This document shows positions 24,601 to 36,364 of a stretch of 64,000 nucleotides of DNA, piece after piece. Where the stretch lies: contig JAWZYU010000025.1 in NCBI GenBank assembly GCA_038380435.1, positions 42,292,691 through 42,356,690 on the forward strand, in the 5' to 3' direction. Each line of letters opens with the position of its first letter. The first letter of the stretch is position 1. Origin of the DNA: Ryuthela nishihirai. Taxonomy: Eukaryota > Arthropoda > Arachnida > Araneae > Heptathelidae. Made by a program: the position numbers and the translations under genes. The notes under the pieces were generated by a model, which ran no database searches, was not told the DNA's origin, and saw nothing but the letters and a program-made list of their open reading frames with translations.

Positions 24601-26741
24601 TTACATATTTTTGGCTTTTTCTCATGAACCATAGGTCGCATGACCTTGCAGTCAAGTTCGTGTTACTCGGCTCTAAAAGGGCTTTCGAATGACCCTATCG
24701 TGGGTCCTCTAGGTCAATTAGGGGATATGCAGAATTTTGTTACACCTTTTTGGCTTTTTCTCGTGAACCATAGGTCGCATGACCTTGCTGTCAAGTTCGT
24801 GTTACTCGGCTCTAAAAGGGCTTTCGAATGACCCTATTGTGGGTCCTCTAGGTCAATTAGGGGATATGCAGAATTTTGTTACACGTTTTTGGCCTTTTTT
24901 CATGAACCATAGGTCGCATGACCTTGCTGTCAAGTTCGTGTTACTCGGCTCTAAAAGGGCTTTCGAATGACCCTATCGTGGGTCCTCTAGGTCATTTAGG
25001 GGATATGCAGAATTTTGCTAAACCTTTTTGGCGTTTTCTCATGAACCATAGGTCGCATGACCTTGCTGTTAAGTTCGTGTTACTCGGCTCTAAAAGGGCT
25101 TTCGTATGACCCTATCGGGAGTCCTCTAGGTCAATTAGGGGATATGCAGGATTTTGTTACACGTTTTTGGCTTTTTCTCGTGAACCATAGGTCGCATGAC
25201 CTTGCTGTCAAGTTCGTGTTACTCGGCTCTAAAAGGGCTTTCGAATGACCCAATCGTGGGTCCTCTAGGTCAATTAGGGGATATGCAGAATTTTGCTAGA
25301 CGTTTTTGGCGTTTTCTCATGAACCATAGGTCGCATGACCTTGCTGTCAAGTTCGTGTTACTCGGCTCTAAAAGGGCTTTCGAATGACCCTATCGTGGGT
25401 CCTCTAGGTCAATTAGGGGTCGACTTCATATGCAGAATTTTGTTACACGTTTTTGGCTTTTTCTCGTGAACCATAGGTCGCATGACCTTGCTGTCAAGTT
25501 CGTGTTACTCGGCTCTAAAAGGGCTTTCGAATGACCCTATCGTGGGTCCTCTAGGTCAATTAGGGTATCGACTTCATATGCAGAATTTTGTTACACGTTT
25601 TTGGCTTTTTCTCGTGAACCATAGGTCGCATGACCTTGCTGTCAAGTTTGTGTTACTCGGCTCTAAAAGGGGTTTCGAATGACTTTATCGTGGGTCCTCT
25701 AGGTCAATTAGGGGATATGCAGAATTTTGCTACACATTTTTGGCCTTTTCTCATGAACCATAGGTCGCATGACCTTGCTGTCAAGTTCGTGTTACTCGGC
25801 TCTAAAAGGGCTTTCGAATGACCCTATCGTGGGTCCTCTAGGTCAATTAGGGGATATGCAGAATTTTGTTACACCTTTTTGGCTTTTTCTCGTGAACCAT
25901 AGGTCACATGACCTTGCTGTCAAGTTCGTGTTACTCGGCTCTAAAAGGGCTTTCGAATGACCTAATCGTGGGTCCTCTAGGTCAATTAGGGGATATGCAG
26001 AATTTTGCTACACGTTTTTGGCGTTTTCTCATGAACCATAGGTCGCATGACCTTGCTGTCAAGTTCGTGTTACTCGCCTCTAAATGGGCTTTCGTATGAC
26101 CCTATCGGGAGTCCTCTAGGTCAATTAGGGGATATGCAGGATTTTGTTACACGTTTTTGGCTTTTTCTCGTGAACCATAGGTCGCATGAACTTGCTGTCA
26201 AGTTCGTGTTACTCGGCTCTAAAAGGGCTTTCGAATGACCCAATCGTGGGTCCTCTAGGTCAATTAGGGGATATGCAGAATTTTGCTACACGTTTTTGGC
26301 GTTTTCTCATGAACCATAGGTCGCATGACCTTGCTGTCAAGTTCGTGTTACTCGGCTCTAAAAGGGCTTTCGAATGACCCAATCGTGGGTCCTCTAGGTC
26401 AATTAGGGGATATGCAGAATTTTGCTACACGTTTTTGGCGTTTTCTCATGAACCATAGGTCGCATGACCTTGCTGTGAAGTTCGTGTTACTCGGCTCTAA
26501 AAGGGCTTTCGTATGACCCTATCGGGAGTCCTCTAGGTCAATTAGGGGATATGCAAGATTTTGTTACACGTTTTTGGCTTTTTCTCGTGAACCATAGGTC
26601 GCATGACCTTGCTGTCAAGTTCGTGTTACTCGGCTCTAAAAGGGCTTTCGAATGACCCTATCGTGGGTCCTCTAGATCAATTAGGGGATATGCAGAATTT
26701 TGCTACACGTTTTTGGCCTTTTCTCATGAACCATAGGTCGC

Positions 26742-27019
26742 ATGACCTTCCTGTCAAGTTCGTGTTACTCGGCTCTAAAAGGGCTTTCGCATGACCCTAT
26801 CGTGGTTCCTCTAGGTCAATTAGGGGATATGCAGAATTTTGTTAAACGTTTTTGGCTTTTTCTCCTGAACCAGAGGTCGCATGACCTTGCTGTCAAATTT
26901 GTGTTACTCGGCTCTAAAAGGGCTTTCGAATGACCCTATCGTAGGTCCTCTAGGTCAATTAGGGGATATGCAGGATTCTGTTACACGTTTTTTGCCTTTT
27001 CTCATGAACCATAGGTCGC
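26742..27019 (+). repeat. Diagnostic linked dimer, copy 3 (in unit A copy 2)
   Basis: Counterpart of 20,516-20,793, displaced by 6,226 bp, with the same CAGGATTCTG mark. Confidence 0.8.
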
Positions 27020-27607
27020 ATGACCTTGCTGTCAAGTTCGTGTTACTCGGCTCTAAAAGGGCTTTCGAATGACCCAATCGTGGGTCATCTAGGTCAATTA
27101 GGGGATATGCAGAATTTTGTTACACGTTTTTGGCCTTTTCTCATGAACCATAGGTCGCATGATCTTGCTGTGAAGTTCATGTTACTCGGCTCTAAAAGGG
27201 CTTTCGCATGACCCTATCATGGGTCCTCTATGTCAATTAGGGGTCGACTTCATATGCAGAATTTTGTTACACGTTTTTGGCTTTTTCTCGTGAACCATAG
27301 GTCGCATGACCTTGCTGTCAAGTTCGTGTTACTCGGCTCTAAATGGGCTTTCGAATGACCCTATCGTGAGTCCTCTAGGTCAATTAGGGGATATGCAGGA
27401 TTTTGCTACACGTTTTTGGCTTTTTCTCATGAACCATAGGTCGCATAACCTTGCTGTCAAGTTCGTGTTACTCGGCTCTAAAAGGGCTTTCGAATGACCC
27501 TATCGTGGGTCCTCTAGGTCAATTAGGGGTCGACTTCATATGCAGAATTTTGTTACACGTTTTTGGCTTTTTCTCGTGAACCATAGGTCGCATGACCTTG
27601 CTGTCAA

Positions 27608-27624
27608 GTTCGTGTTACTCGGGT
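27608..27624 (+). other. CENP-B-box-like site, 9/9 core
   Basis: Second-unit counterpart of the site at 21,530, displaced by 6,078 bp. Confidence 0.6.
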
Positions 27625-27755
27625 CTAAGAGGGCTTTCGAATGACCCTATCGTGGGTCCTCTAGGTCAATTAGGGTATCGACTTCATATGCAGAATTTTG
27701 TTACACGTTTTTGGCTTTTTCTCGTGAACCATAGGTCGCATGACCTTGCTGTCAA

Positions 27756-27772
27756 GTTCGTGTTACTCGGGT
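27756..27772 (+). other. CENP-B-box-like site, 9/9 core
   Basis: Second-unit counterpart of the site at 21,678; again one of an adjacent 148-bp pair. Confidence 0.6.
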
Positions 27773-28491
27773 CTAAGAGGGCTTTCGAATGACCCTATCG
27801 TGGGTCCTCTAGGTCAATTAGGGTATCGACTTCATATGCAGAATTTTGTTACACGTTTTTGGCTTTTTCTCGTGAACCATAGGTCGCGTGAACTTGCTGT
27901 CAAGTTCGTGTTACTCGGCTCTAAAAGGGCTTTCGAATGACCCAATCGTGGGTCCTCTAGGTCAATTAGGGGATATGCAGAATTTTGCTACACGTTTTTG
28001 GCTTTTTCTCGTGAACCATAGGTCGCGTGAACTTGCTGTCAAGTTCGTGTTACTCGGCTCTAAAAGGGATTTTGAATGACCCTATCGTGGGTCCTCTAGG
28101 TCAATTAGGGGATATGCAGAATTTTGTTACACTTTTTTGGCTTTTTCTCGTGAACCATAGGTCGCATGACCTTGCTGTCAAGTTCGTGTTACTCGGCTCT
28201 AAAAGGGCTTTGGAATGACCCTATTGTGGGTCCTCTAGGTCAATTAGGGGATATGCAGAATTTTGTTACACGTTTTTGGCCTTTTTTCATGAACCATAGG
28301 TCGCATGACCTTGCTGTCAAGTTCGTGTTACTCGGCTCTAAAAGGGCTTTCGAATGACCCTATCGTGGATCCTCTAGGTCAATTAGGGGATATGCAGAAT
28401 TTTGCTAAAGGTTTTTGGCGTTTTCTCATGAACCATAGGTCGCATGACCTTGCTGTCAAGTTCGTGTTACTCGGCTCTAAAAGGGCTTTCG

Positions 28492-31400
28492 TATGACCCT
28501 ATCGGGAGTCCTCTAGGTCAATTAGGGGATATGCAGGATTTTGTTACACGTTTTTGGCTTTTTCTCGTGAACCATAGGTCGCATGACCTTGCTGTCAAGT
28601 TCGTGTTACTCGGCTCTAAAAGGGCTTTCGAATGACCCAATCGTGGGTCCTCTAGGTCAATTAGCAGATATGCAGAATTTTGCTACACGTTTTTGGCCTT
28701 TTCTCATGAACCATAGGTCGCATGACCTTGCTGTCAAGTTCGTGTTACTCGGCTCTAAAAGGGCTTTCGAATGACCCTATCGTGGGTCCTCTAGGTCAAT
28801 TAGGGGTCGACTTCATATGCAGAATTTTGTTACACGTTTTTGGCTTTTTCTCGTGAACCATAGGTCGCATGACCTTGCTGTCAAGTTCGTGTTACTCGGC
28901 TCTAAAAGGGCTTTCGAATGACCCTATCGTGGGTCCTCTAGGTCAATTAGGGGTCGACTTCATATGCAGAATTTTGTTACACGTTTTTGGCTTTTTCATG
29001 TGAACCATAGGTCGCATGACCTTGCTGTCAGGTTCGTGTTACTCGGCTCTAAAAGGGCTTTCGAATGACCCTATCGTGGGTCCTCTAGGTCAATTAGGGT
29101 ATCGACTTCATATGCAGAATTTTGTTACACGTTTTTGGCTTTTTCTCGTGAACCATAGGTCGCATGACCTTGCTGTCAAGTTCGTGTTACTCGGCTCTAA
29201 AAGGGGTTTCGAATGACTTTATCGTGGGTCCTCTAGGTCAATTAGGGGATATGCAGAATTTTGCTACACATTTTTGGCCTTTTCTCATGAACCATAGGTC
29301 GCATGACCTTGCTGTCAAGTTCGTGTTACTCGGCTCTAAAAGGGCTTTCGAATGACCCTATCGTGGGTCCTCTAGGTCAATTAGGGTATCGACTTCATAT
29401 GCAGAATTTTGTTACACGTTTTTGGCTTTTTCTCGTGCACCATAGGTCGCATGACCTTGCTGTCAAGTTCGTGTTACTCGGCTCTAAAAGGGCTTTCGAA
29501 TGACCCTATCGTGGGTCCTCTAGGTCAATTAGGGGATATGCAGAATTTTGCTACACGTTTTTGGCCTTTTCTCATGAACCATAGGTCGCATGACCTTGCT
29601 GTCAAGTTCGTGTTACTCGGCTCTAAAAGGGCTTTCGAATGACCCTATCGTGAGTCCTCTAGGTCAATTAGGGGATATGCAGAATTTTGTTACATGTTTT
29701 TGGCTTTTTCTCATGAACCATAGGTCGCATGACCTTGCTGTCAAGTTCGTGTTACTCGGCTCTAAAAGGGCTTTCGAATGACCCTATCGTGGGTCCTCTA
29801 GGTCAATTAGGGGATATGCAGAATTTTGTTACACCTTTTTGGCTTTTTCTCGTGAACCATAGGTCGCATGACCTTGCTGTCAAGTTCGTGTTACTCGGCT
29901 CTAAAAGGGCTTTCGAATGACCCTATTGTGGGTCCTCTAGGTCAATTAGGGGATATGCAGAATTTTGTTACACGTTTTTGGCCTTTTTCTCGTGAACCAT
30001 AGGTCGCATGACCTTGCTGTCAAGTTCGTGTTACTCGGCTCTAAAAGGGCTTTCGAATGACCCTATCGTGAGTCCTCTAGGTCAATTAGGGGATATGCAG
30101 AATTTTGTTACATGTTTTTGGCTTTTTCTCATGAACCATAGGTCGCATGACCTTGCTGTCAAGTTCGTGTTACTCGGCTCTAAAAGGGCTTTCGAATGAC
30201 CCTATCGTGGGTCCTCTAGGTCAATTAGGGGATATGCAGAATTTTGTTACACCTTTTTGGCCTTTTCTCATGAACCATAGGTCGCATGACCTTGCTGTCA
30301 AGTTCGTGTTACTCGGCTCTAAAAGGGCTTTCGAATGACCCTATCGTGGGTCCTCTAGGTCAATTAGGGTATCGACTTCATATGCAGAATTTTGTTACAC
30401 GTTTTTGGCTTTTTCTCGTGCACCATAGGTCGCATGACCTTGCTGTCAAGTTCGTGTTACTCGGCTCTAAAAGGGCTTTCGAATGACCCTATCGTGGGTC
30501 CTCTAGGTCAATTAGGGGATATGCAGAATTTTGCTACACGTTTTTGGCCTTTTCTCATGAACCATAGGTCGCATGACCTTGCTGTCAAGTTCGTGTTACT
30601 CGGCTCTAAAAGGGCTTTCGAATGACCCTATCGTGAGTCCTCTAGGTCAATTAGGGGATATGCAGAATTTTGTTACATGTTTTTGGCTTTTTCTCATGAA
30701 CCATAGGTCGCATGACCTTGCTGTCAAGTTCGTGTTACTCGGCTCTAAAAGGGCTTTCGAATGACCCTATCGTGAGTCCTCTAGGTCAATTAGGGGATAT
30801 GCAGAATTTTGTTACATGTTTTTGGCTTTTTCTCATGAACCATAGGTCGCATGACCTTGCTGTCAAGTTCGTGTTACTCGGCTCTAAAACGGCTTTCAAA
30901 TGAACCAATCGTGGGTCCTCTAGGTCAATTAGGGGATATGCAGAATTTTGCTACACGTTTTTGGCGTTTTCTCATGAACCATAGGTCGCATGACCTTGCT
31001 GTCAAGTTCGTGTTACTCGGCTCTAAAAGGGCTTTCGAATGACCCTATCGTGGGTCCTCTAGGTCAATTAGGGTATCGACTTCATATGCAGAATTTTGTT
31101 ACACGTTTTTGGCTTTTTCTAGTGAACCATAGGTCGCATGACCTTGCTGTCAAGTTTGTGTTACTCGGCTCTAAAAGGGGTTTCGAATGACTTTATCGTC
31201 GGTCCTCTAGGTCAATTAGGGGATATGCAGAATTTTGCTACACATTTTTGGCCTTTTCTCATGAACCATAGGTCGCATGACCTTGCTGTTAAGTTCGTGT
31301 TACTCGGCTCTAAAAGGGCTTTCGAATTACCCTATCGTGGGTCCTCTAGGTCAATTAGGGGTCGACTTCATATGCAGAATTTTGTTACACGTTTTTGGCT

Positions 31401-34400
31401 TTTTCTCGTGAACCATAGGTCGCATGACCTTGCTGTCAAGTTCGTGTTACTCGGCTCTAAAAGGGCTTTCGAATGACCCTATCGTGGGTCCTCTAGGTCA
31501 ATTAGGGTATCGACTTCATATGCAGAATTTTGTTACACGTTTTTGGCTTTTTCTCGTGAACCATAGGTCGCATGACCTTGCTGTCAAGTTCGTGTTACTC
31601 GGCTCTAAAAGTGGTTTCGAATGACTTTATCGTGGGTCTTCTAGGTCAATTAGGGGATATGCAGAATTTTGCTACACATTTTTGGCCTTTTCTCATGAAC
31701 CATAGGTCGCATGACCTTGCTGTCAAGTTCGTGTTACTCGGCTCTAAAAGGGCTTTCGAATGACCCAATCGTGGGTCCTCTAGGTCAATTAGGGGATATG
31801 CAGAATTTTGCTACACGATTTTGGCGTTTTCTCATGAACCATAGGTCGCATGACCTTGCTGTCAAGTTCGTGTTACTCAGCTCTAAAAGGGCTTTCGAAT
31901 GACCCTATCGTGGGTCCTCTAGGTCAATTAGGGGATATGCAGAATTTTGCTACACGTTTTTGGCCTTTTCTCATGAACCATAGGTCGCATGACCTTGCTG
32001 TCAAGTTCGTGTTACTCGGCTCTAAAAGGGCTTTCGAATGACCCTATCGTGAGTCCTCTAGGTCAATTAGGGGATATACAGGATTTTGTTACACGTTTTT
32101 GGCTTTTTCTCGTGAACCATAGGTCGCATGACCTTGCTGTCAAGTTCGTGTTACTCGGCTCTAAAAGGGCTTTCGAATGACCCAATCGTGGGTCCTCTAG
32201 GTCAATTAGGGGATATGCAGAATTTTGCTACACGTTTTTGGCGTTTTCTCATGAACCATAGGTCGCATGACCTTGCTGTCAAGTTCGTGTTACTCGGCTC
32301 TAAAAGGGCTTTCGAATGACCCTATCGTGGGTCCTCTAGGTCAATTAGGGTATCGACTTCATATGCAGAATTTTGTTACACGTTTTTGGCTTTTTCTCGT
32401 GCACCATAGGTCGCATGACCTTGCTGTCAAGTTCGTGTTACTCGGCTCTAAAAGGGCTTTCGAATGACCCTATCGTGGGTCCTCTAGGTCAATTAGGGGA
32501 TATGCAGAATTTTGCTACACGTTTTTGGCCTTTTCTCATGAACCATAGGTCGCATGACCTTGCTGTCAAGTTCGTGTTACTCGGCCCTAAAAGGGCTTTC
32601 GAATGACCCTATCGTGAGTCCTCTAGGTCAATTAGGGGATATGCAGAATTTTGTTACATGTTTTTGGCTTTTTCTCATGAACCATAGGTCGCATGACCTT
32701 GCTGTCAAGTTCGTGTTACTCGGCTCTAAAAGGGCTTTCGAATGACCCTATCGTGGGTCCTCTAGGTCAATTAGGGTATCGACTTCATATGCAGAATTTT
32801 GTTACACGTTTTTGGCTTTTTCTAGTGAACCATAGGTCGCATGACCTTGCTGTCAAGTTTGTGTTACTCGGCTCTAAAAGGGGTTTCGAATGACTTTATC
32901 GTCGGTCCTCTAGGTCAATTAGGGGATATGCAGAATTTTGCTACACATTTTTGGCCTTTTCTCATGAACCATAGGTCGCATGACCTTGCTGTTAAGTTCG
33001 TGTTACTCGGCTCTAAAAGGGCTTTCGAATGACCCTATCGTGGGTCCTCTAGGTCAATTAGGGGTCGACTTCATATGCAGAATTTTGTTACACGTTTTTG
33101 GCTTTTTCTCGTGAACCATAGGTCGCATGACCTTGCTGTCAAGTTCGTGTTACTCGGCTCTAAAAGGGCTTTCGAATGACCCTATCGTGGGTCCTCTAGG
33201 TCAATTAGGGGATATGCAGAATTTTGTTACACCTTTTTGGCTTTTTCTCGTGAACCATAGGTCGCATGACCTTGCTGTCAAGTTCGTGTTACTCGGCTCT
33301 AAAAGGGCTTTCGAATGACCCTATTGTGGGTCCTCTAGGTCAATTAGGGGATATGCAGAATTTTGTTACACGTTTTTGGCCTTTTTTCATGAACCATAGG
33401 TCGCATGACCTTGCTGTCAAGTTCGTGTTCCTCGGCTCTAAAAGGGCTTTCGAATGACCCAATCGTGGGTCCTCTAGGTCAATTAGGGGATATGCAGAAT
33501 TTTGCTACACGTTTTTGGCGTTTTCTCATGAACCATAGGTCGCATGACCTTGCTGTCAAGTTCGTGTTACTCGGCTCTAAAAGGGCTTTCGAATGACCCT
33601 ATCGTGGGTCCTCTAGGTCAATTAGGGTATCGACTTCATATGCAGAATTTTGTTACACGTTTTTGGCTTTTTCTAGTGAACCATAGGTCGCATGACCTTG
33701 CTGTCAAGTTTGTGTTACTCGGCTCTAAAAGGGGTTTCGAATGACTTTATCGTCGGTCCTCTAGGTCAATTAGGGGATATGCAGAATTTTGCTACACATT
33801 TTTGGCCTTTTCTCATGAACCATAGGTCGCATGACCTTGCTGTTAAGTTCGTGTTACTCGGCTCTAAAAGGGCTTTCGAATGACCCTATCGTGGGTCCTC
33901 TAGGTCAATTAGGGGTCGACTTCATATGCAGAATTTTGTTACACGTTTTTGGCTTTTTCTCGTGAACCATAGGTCGCATGACCTTGCTGTCAAGTTCGTG
34001 TTACTCGGCTCTAAAAGGGCTTTCGAATGACCCTATCGTGGGTCCTCTAGGTCAATTAGGGTATCGACTTCATATGCAGAATTTTGTTACACGTTTTTGG
34101 CTTTTTCTCGTGAACCATAGGTCGCATGACCTTGCTGTCAAGTTCGTGTTACTCGGCTCTAAAAGTGGTTTCGAATGACTTTATCGTGGGTCTTCTAGGT
34201 CAATTAGGGGATATGCAGAATTTTGCTACACATCTTTGGCCTTTTCTCATGAACCATAGGTCGCATGACCTTGCTGTCAAGTTCGTGTTACTCGGCTCTA
34301 AAAGGGCTTTCGAATGACCCTATCGTGGGTCCTCTAGGTCAATTAGGGGTCGACTTCATATGCAGAATTTTGTTACACCTTTTTGGCTTTTTCTCGTGAA

Positions 34401-36364
34401 CCATAGGTCGCATGACCTTGCTGTCAAGTTCGTGTTACTCGGCTCTAAAAGGGCTTTCGAATGACCCAATCGTGGGTCCTCTAGGTCAATTAGGGGATAT
34501 GCAGAATTTTGCTACACGATTTTGGCGTTTTCTCATGAACCATAGGTCGCATGACCTTGCTGTCAAGTTCGTGTTACTCAGCTCTAAAAGGGCTTTCGAA
34601 TGACCCTATCGTGGGTCCTCTAGGTCAATTAGGGGATATGCAGAATTTTGCTACACGTTTTTGGCCTTTTCTCATGAACCATAGGTCGCATGACCTTGCT
34701 GTCAAGTTCGTGTTACTCGGCTCTAATAGGGCTTTCGAATGACCCTATCGTGAGTCCTCTAGGTCAATTAGGGGATATACAGGATTTTGTTACACGTTTT
34801 TGGCTTTTTCTCGTGAACCATAGGTCGCATGACCTTGCTGTCAAGTTCGTGTTACTCGGCTCTAAAAGGGCTTTCGAATGACCCAATCGTGGGTCCTCTA
34901 GGTCAATTAGGGGATATGCAGAATTTTGCTACACGTTTTTGGCGTTTTCTCATGAACCATAGGTCGCATGACCTTGCTGTCAAGTTCGTGTTACTCGGCT
35001 CTAAAAGGGCTTTCGAATGACCCTATCGTGGGTCCTCTAGGTCAATTAGGGGTCGACTTCATATGCAGAATTTTGTTACACGTTTTTGGCTTTTTCTCGT
35101 GAACCATAGGTCGCATGACCTTGCTGTCAAGTTCGTGTTAGTCGGCTCTAAAAGGGCTTTCGAATGACCCTATCGTGGGTCCTCTAGGTCAATTAGGGGT
35201 CGACTTCATATGCAGAATTTTGTTACACGTTTTTGGCTTTTTCTCGTGAACCATAGGTCGCATGACCTTGCTGTCAGGTTCGTGTTACTCGGCTCTAAAA
35301 GGGCTTTCGAATGACCCTATCGTGGGTCCTCTAGGTCAATTAGGGGTCGACTTCATATGCAGAATTTTGTTACACGTTTTTGTCTTTTTCTCGTGCATCA
35401 TAGGTCGCATGACCTTGCTGTCAAGTTCGTGTTACTCGGCTCTAAAAGGGCTTTCGAATGACCCTATCGTGAGTCCTCTAGGTGAATTAGGGGATATGCA
35501 GGATTTTGTTACATATTTTTGGCTTTTTCTCATGAACCATAGGTCGCATGACCTTGCAGTCAAGTTCGTGTTACTCGGCTCTAAAAGGGCTTTCGAATGA
35601 CCCTATCGTGAGTCCTCTAGGTGAATTAGGGGATATGCAGGATTTTGTTACATATTTTTGGCTTTTTCTCATGAACCATAGGTCGCATGACCTTGCTGTT
35701 AAGTTCGTGTTACTCGGCTCTAAAAGGGCTTTCGTATGACCCTATCGGGAGTCTTCTAGGTCAATTAGGGGATATGCAGGATTTTGTTACACGTTTTTGG
35801 CTTTTTCTCGTGAACCATAGGTCGCATGACCTTGCTGTCAAGTTCGTGTTACTCGTCTCTAAAAGGGGTTTCGAATGAGTTTATCGTGGGTCCTCTAGGT
35901 CAATTAGGGGATATGCAGAATTTTGCTACACATTTTTGGCCTTTTCTCATGAACCATAGGTCGCATGACCTTGCTGTCAAGTTCGTGTTACTCGGCTCTA
36001 AAAGGGCTTTCGAATGACCCTATCGTGGGTCCTCTAGGTCAATTAGGGGTCGACTTCATATGCAGAATTTTGTTACACGTTTTTGGCTTTTTCTCGTGAA
36101 CCATAGGTCGCATGACCTTGCTGTCAAGTTCGTGTTACTCGGCTCTAAAAGGGCTTTCGAATGACCCTATCGTGGGTCCTCTAGGTCAATTAGGGGATAT
36201 GCAGAATTTTGCTACACGTTTTTGGCCTTTTCTCATGAACCATAGGTCGCATGACCTTGCTGTCAAGTTCTTGTTACTCGGCTCTAAAAGGGCTTTCGAA
36301 TGACCCTATCGTGAGTCCTCTAGGTCAATTAGGGGATATGCAGGATTTTGCTACACGTTTTTGG
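28492..36364 (+). repeat. Central mosaic zone between the two higher-order units
   Basis: About 55 monomers with no single period. 28,492-29,500 resembles 8,628-9,490. Anchors 29,590-30,990 are a run rich in the TTACATGTTTTTGG subtype. Anchors 30,990, 32,693 and 33,544 start three copies of a block with TTTTTCTAGTGAACC, AAGTTTGTG and TATCGTCGGTCC. 31,424-32,319 matches 33,978-35,020 at offsets of 2,554 and then 2,701 bp, the second copy having one extra 147-bp monomer. 29,868-30,007 is a 140-bp unit. Confidence 0.8.

Larger units (their letters stand above)
22343..28491 (+). repeat. Higher-order unit A, copy 2 (42 monomers)
   Basis: Tandem partner of 16,118-22,413. Its start overlaps the end of copy 1 by about 70 bp, consistent with a crossover inside one monomer. 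It carries a one-base insertion (TTTTCCTCATG, 22,513-22,652 is 140 bp) near its left end. Around 27,170-27,305 it has CATGATCTTGCTGTGAAG with TATCATGGGTCC and TCTATGTCAATT. This block is absent from copy 1 but shared with 7,300 and 9,580, so it looks like a replacement from another part of the array. Confidence 0.9.
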
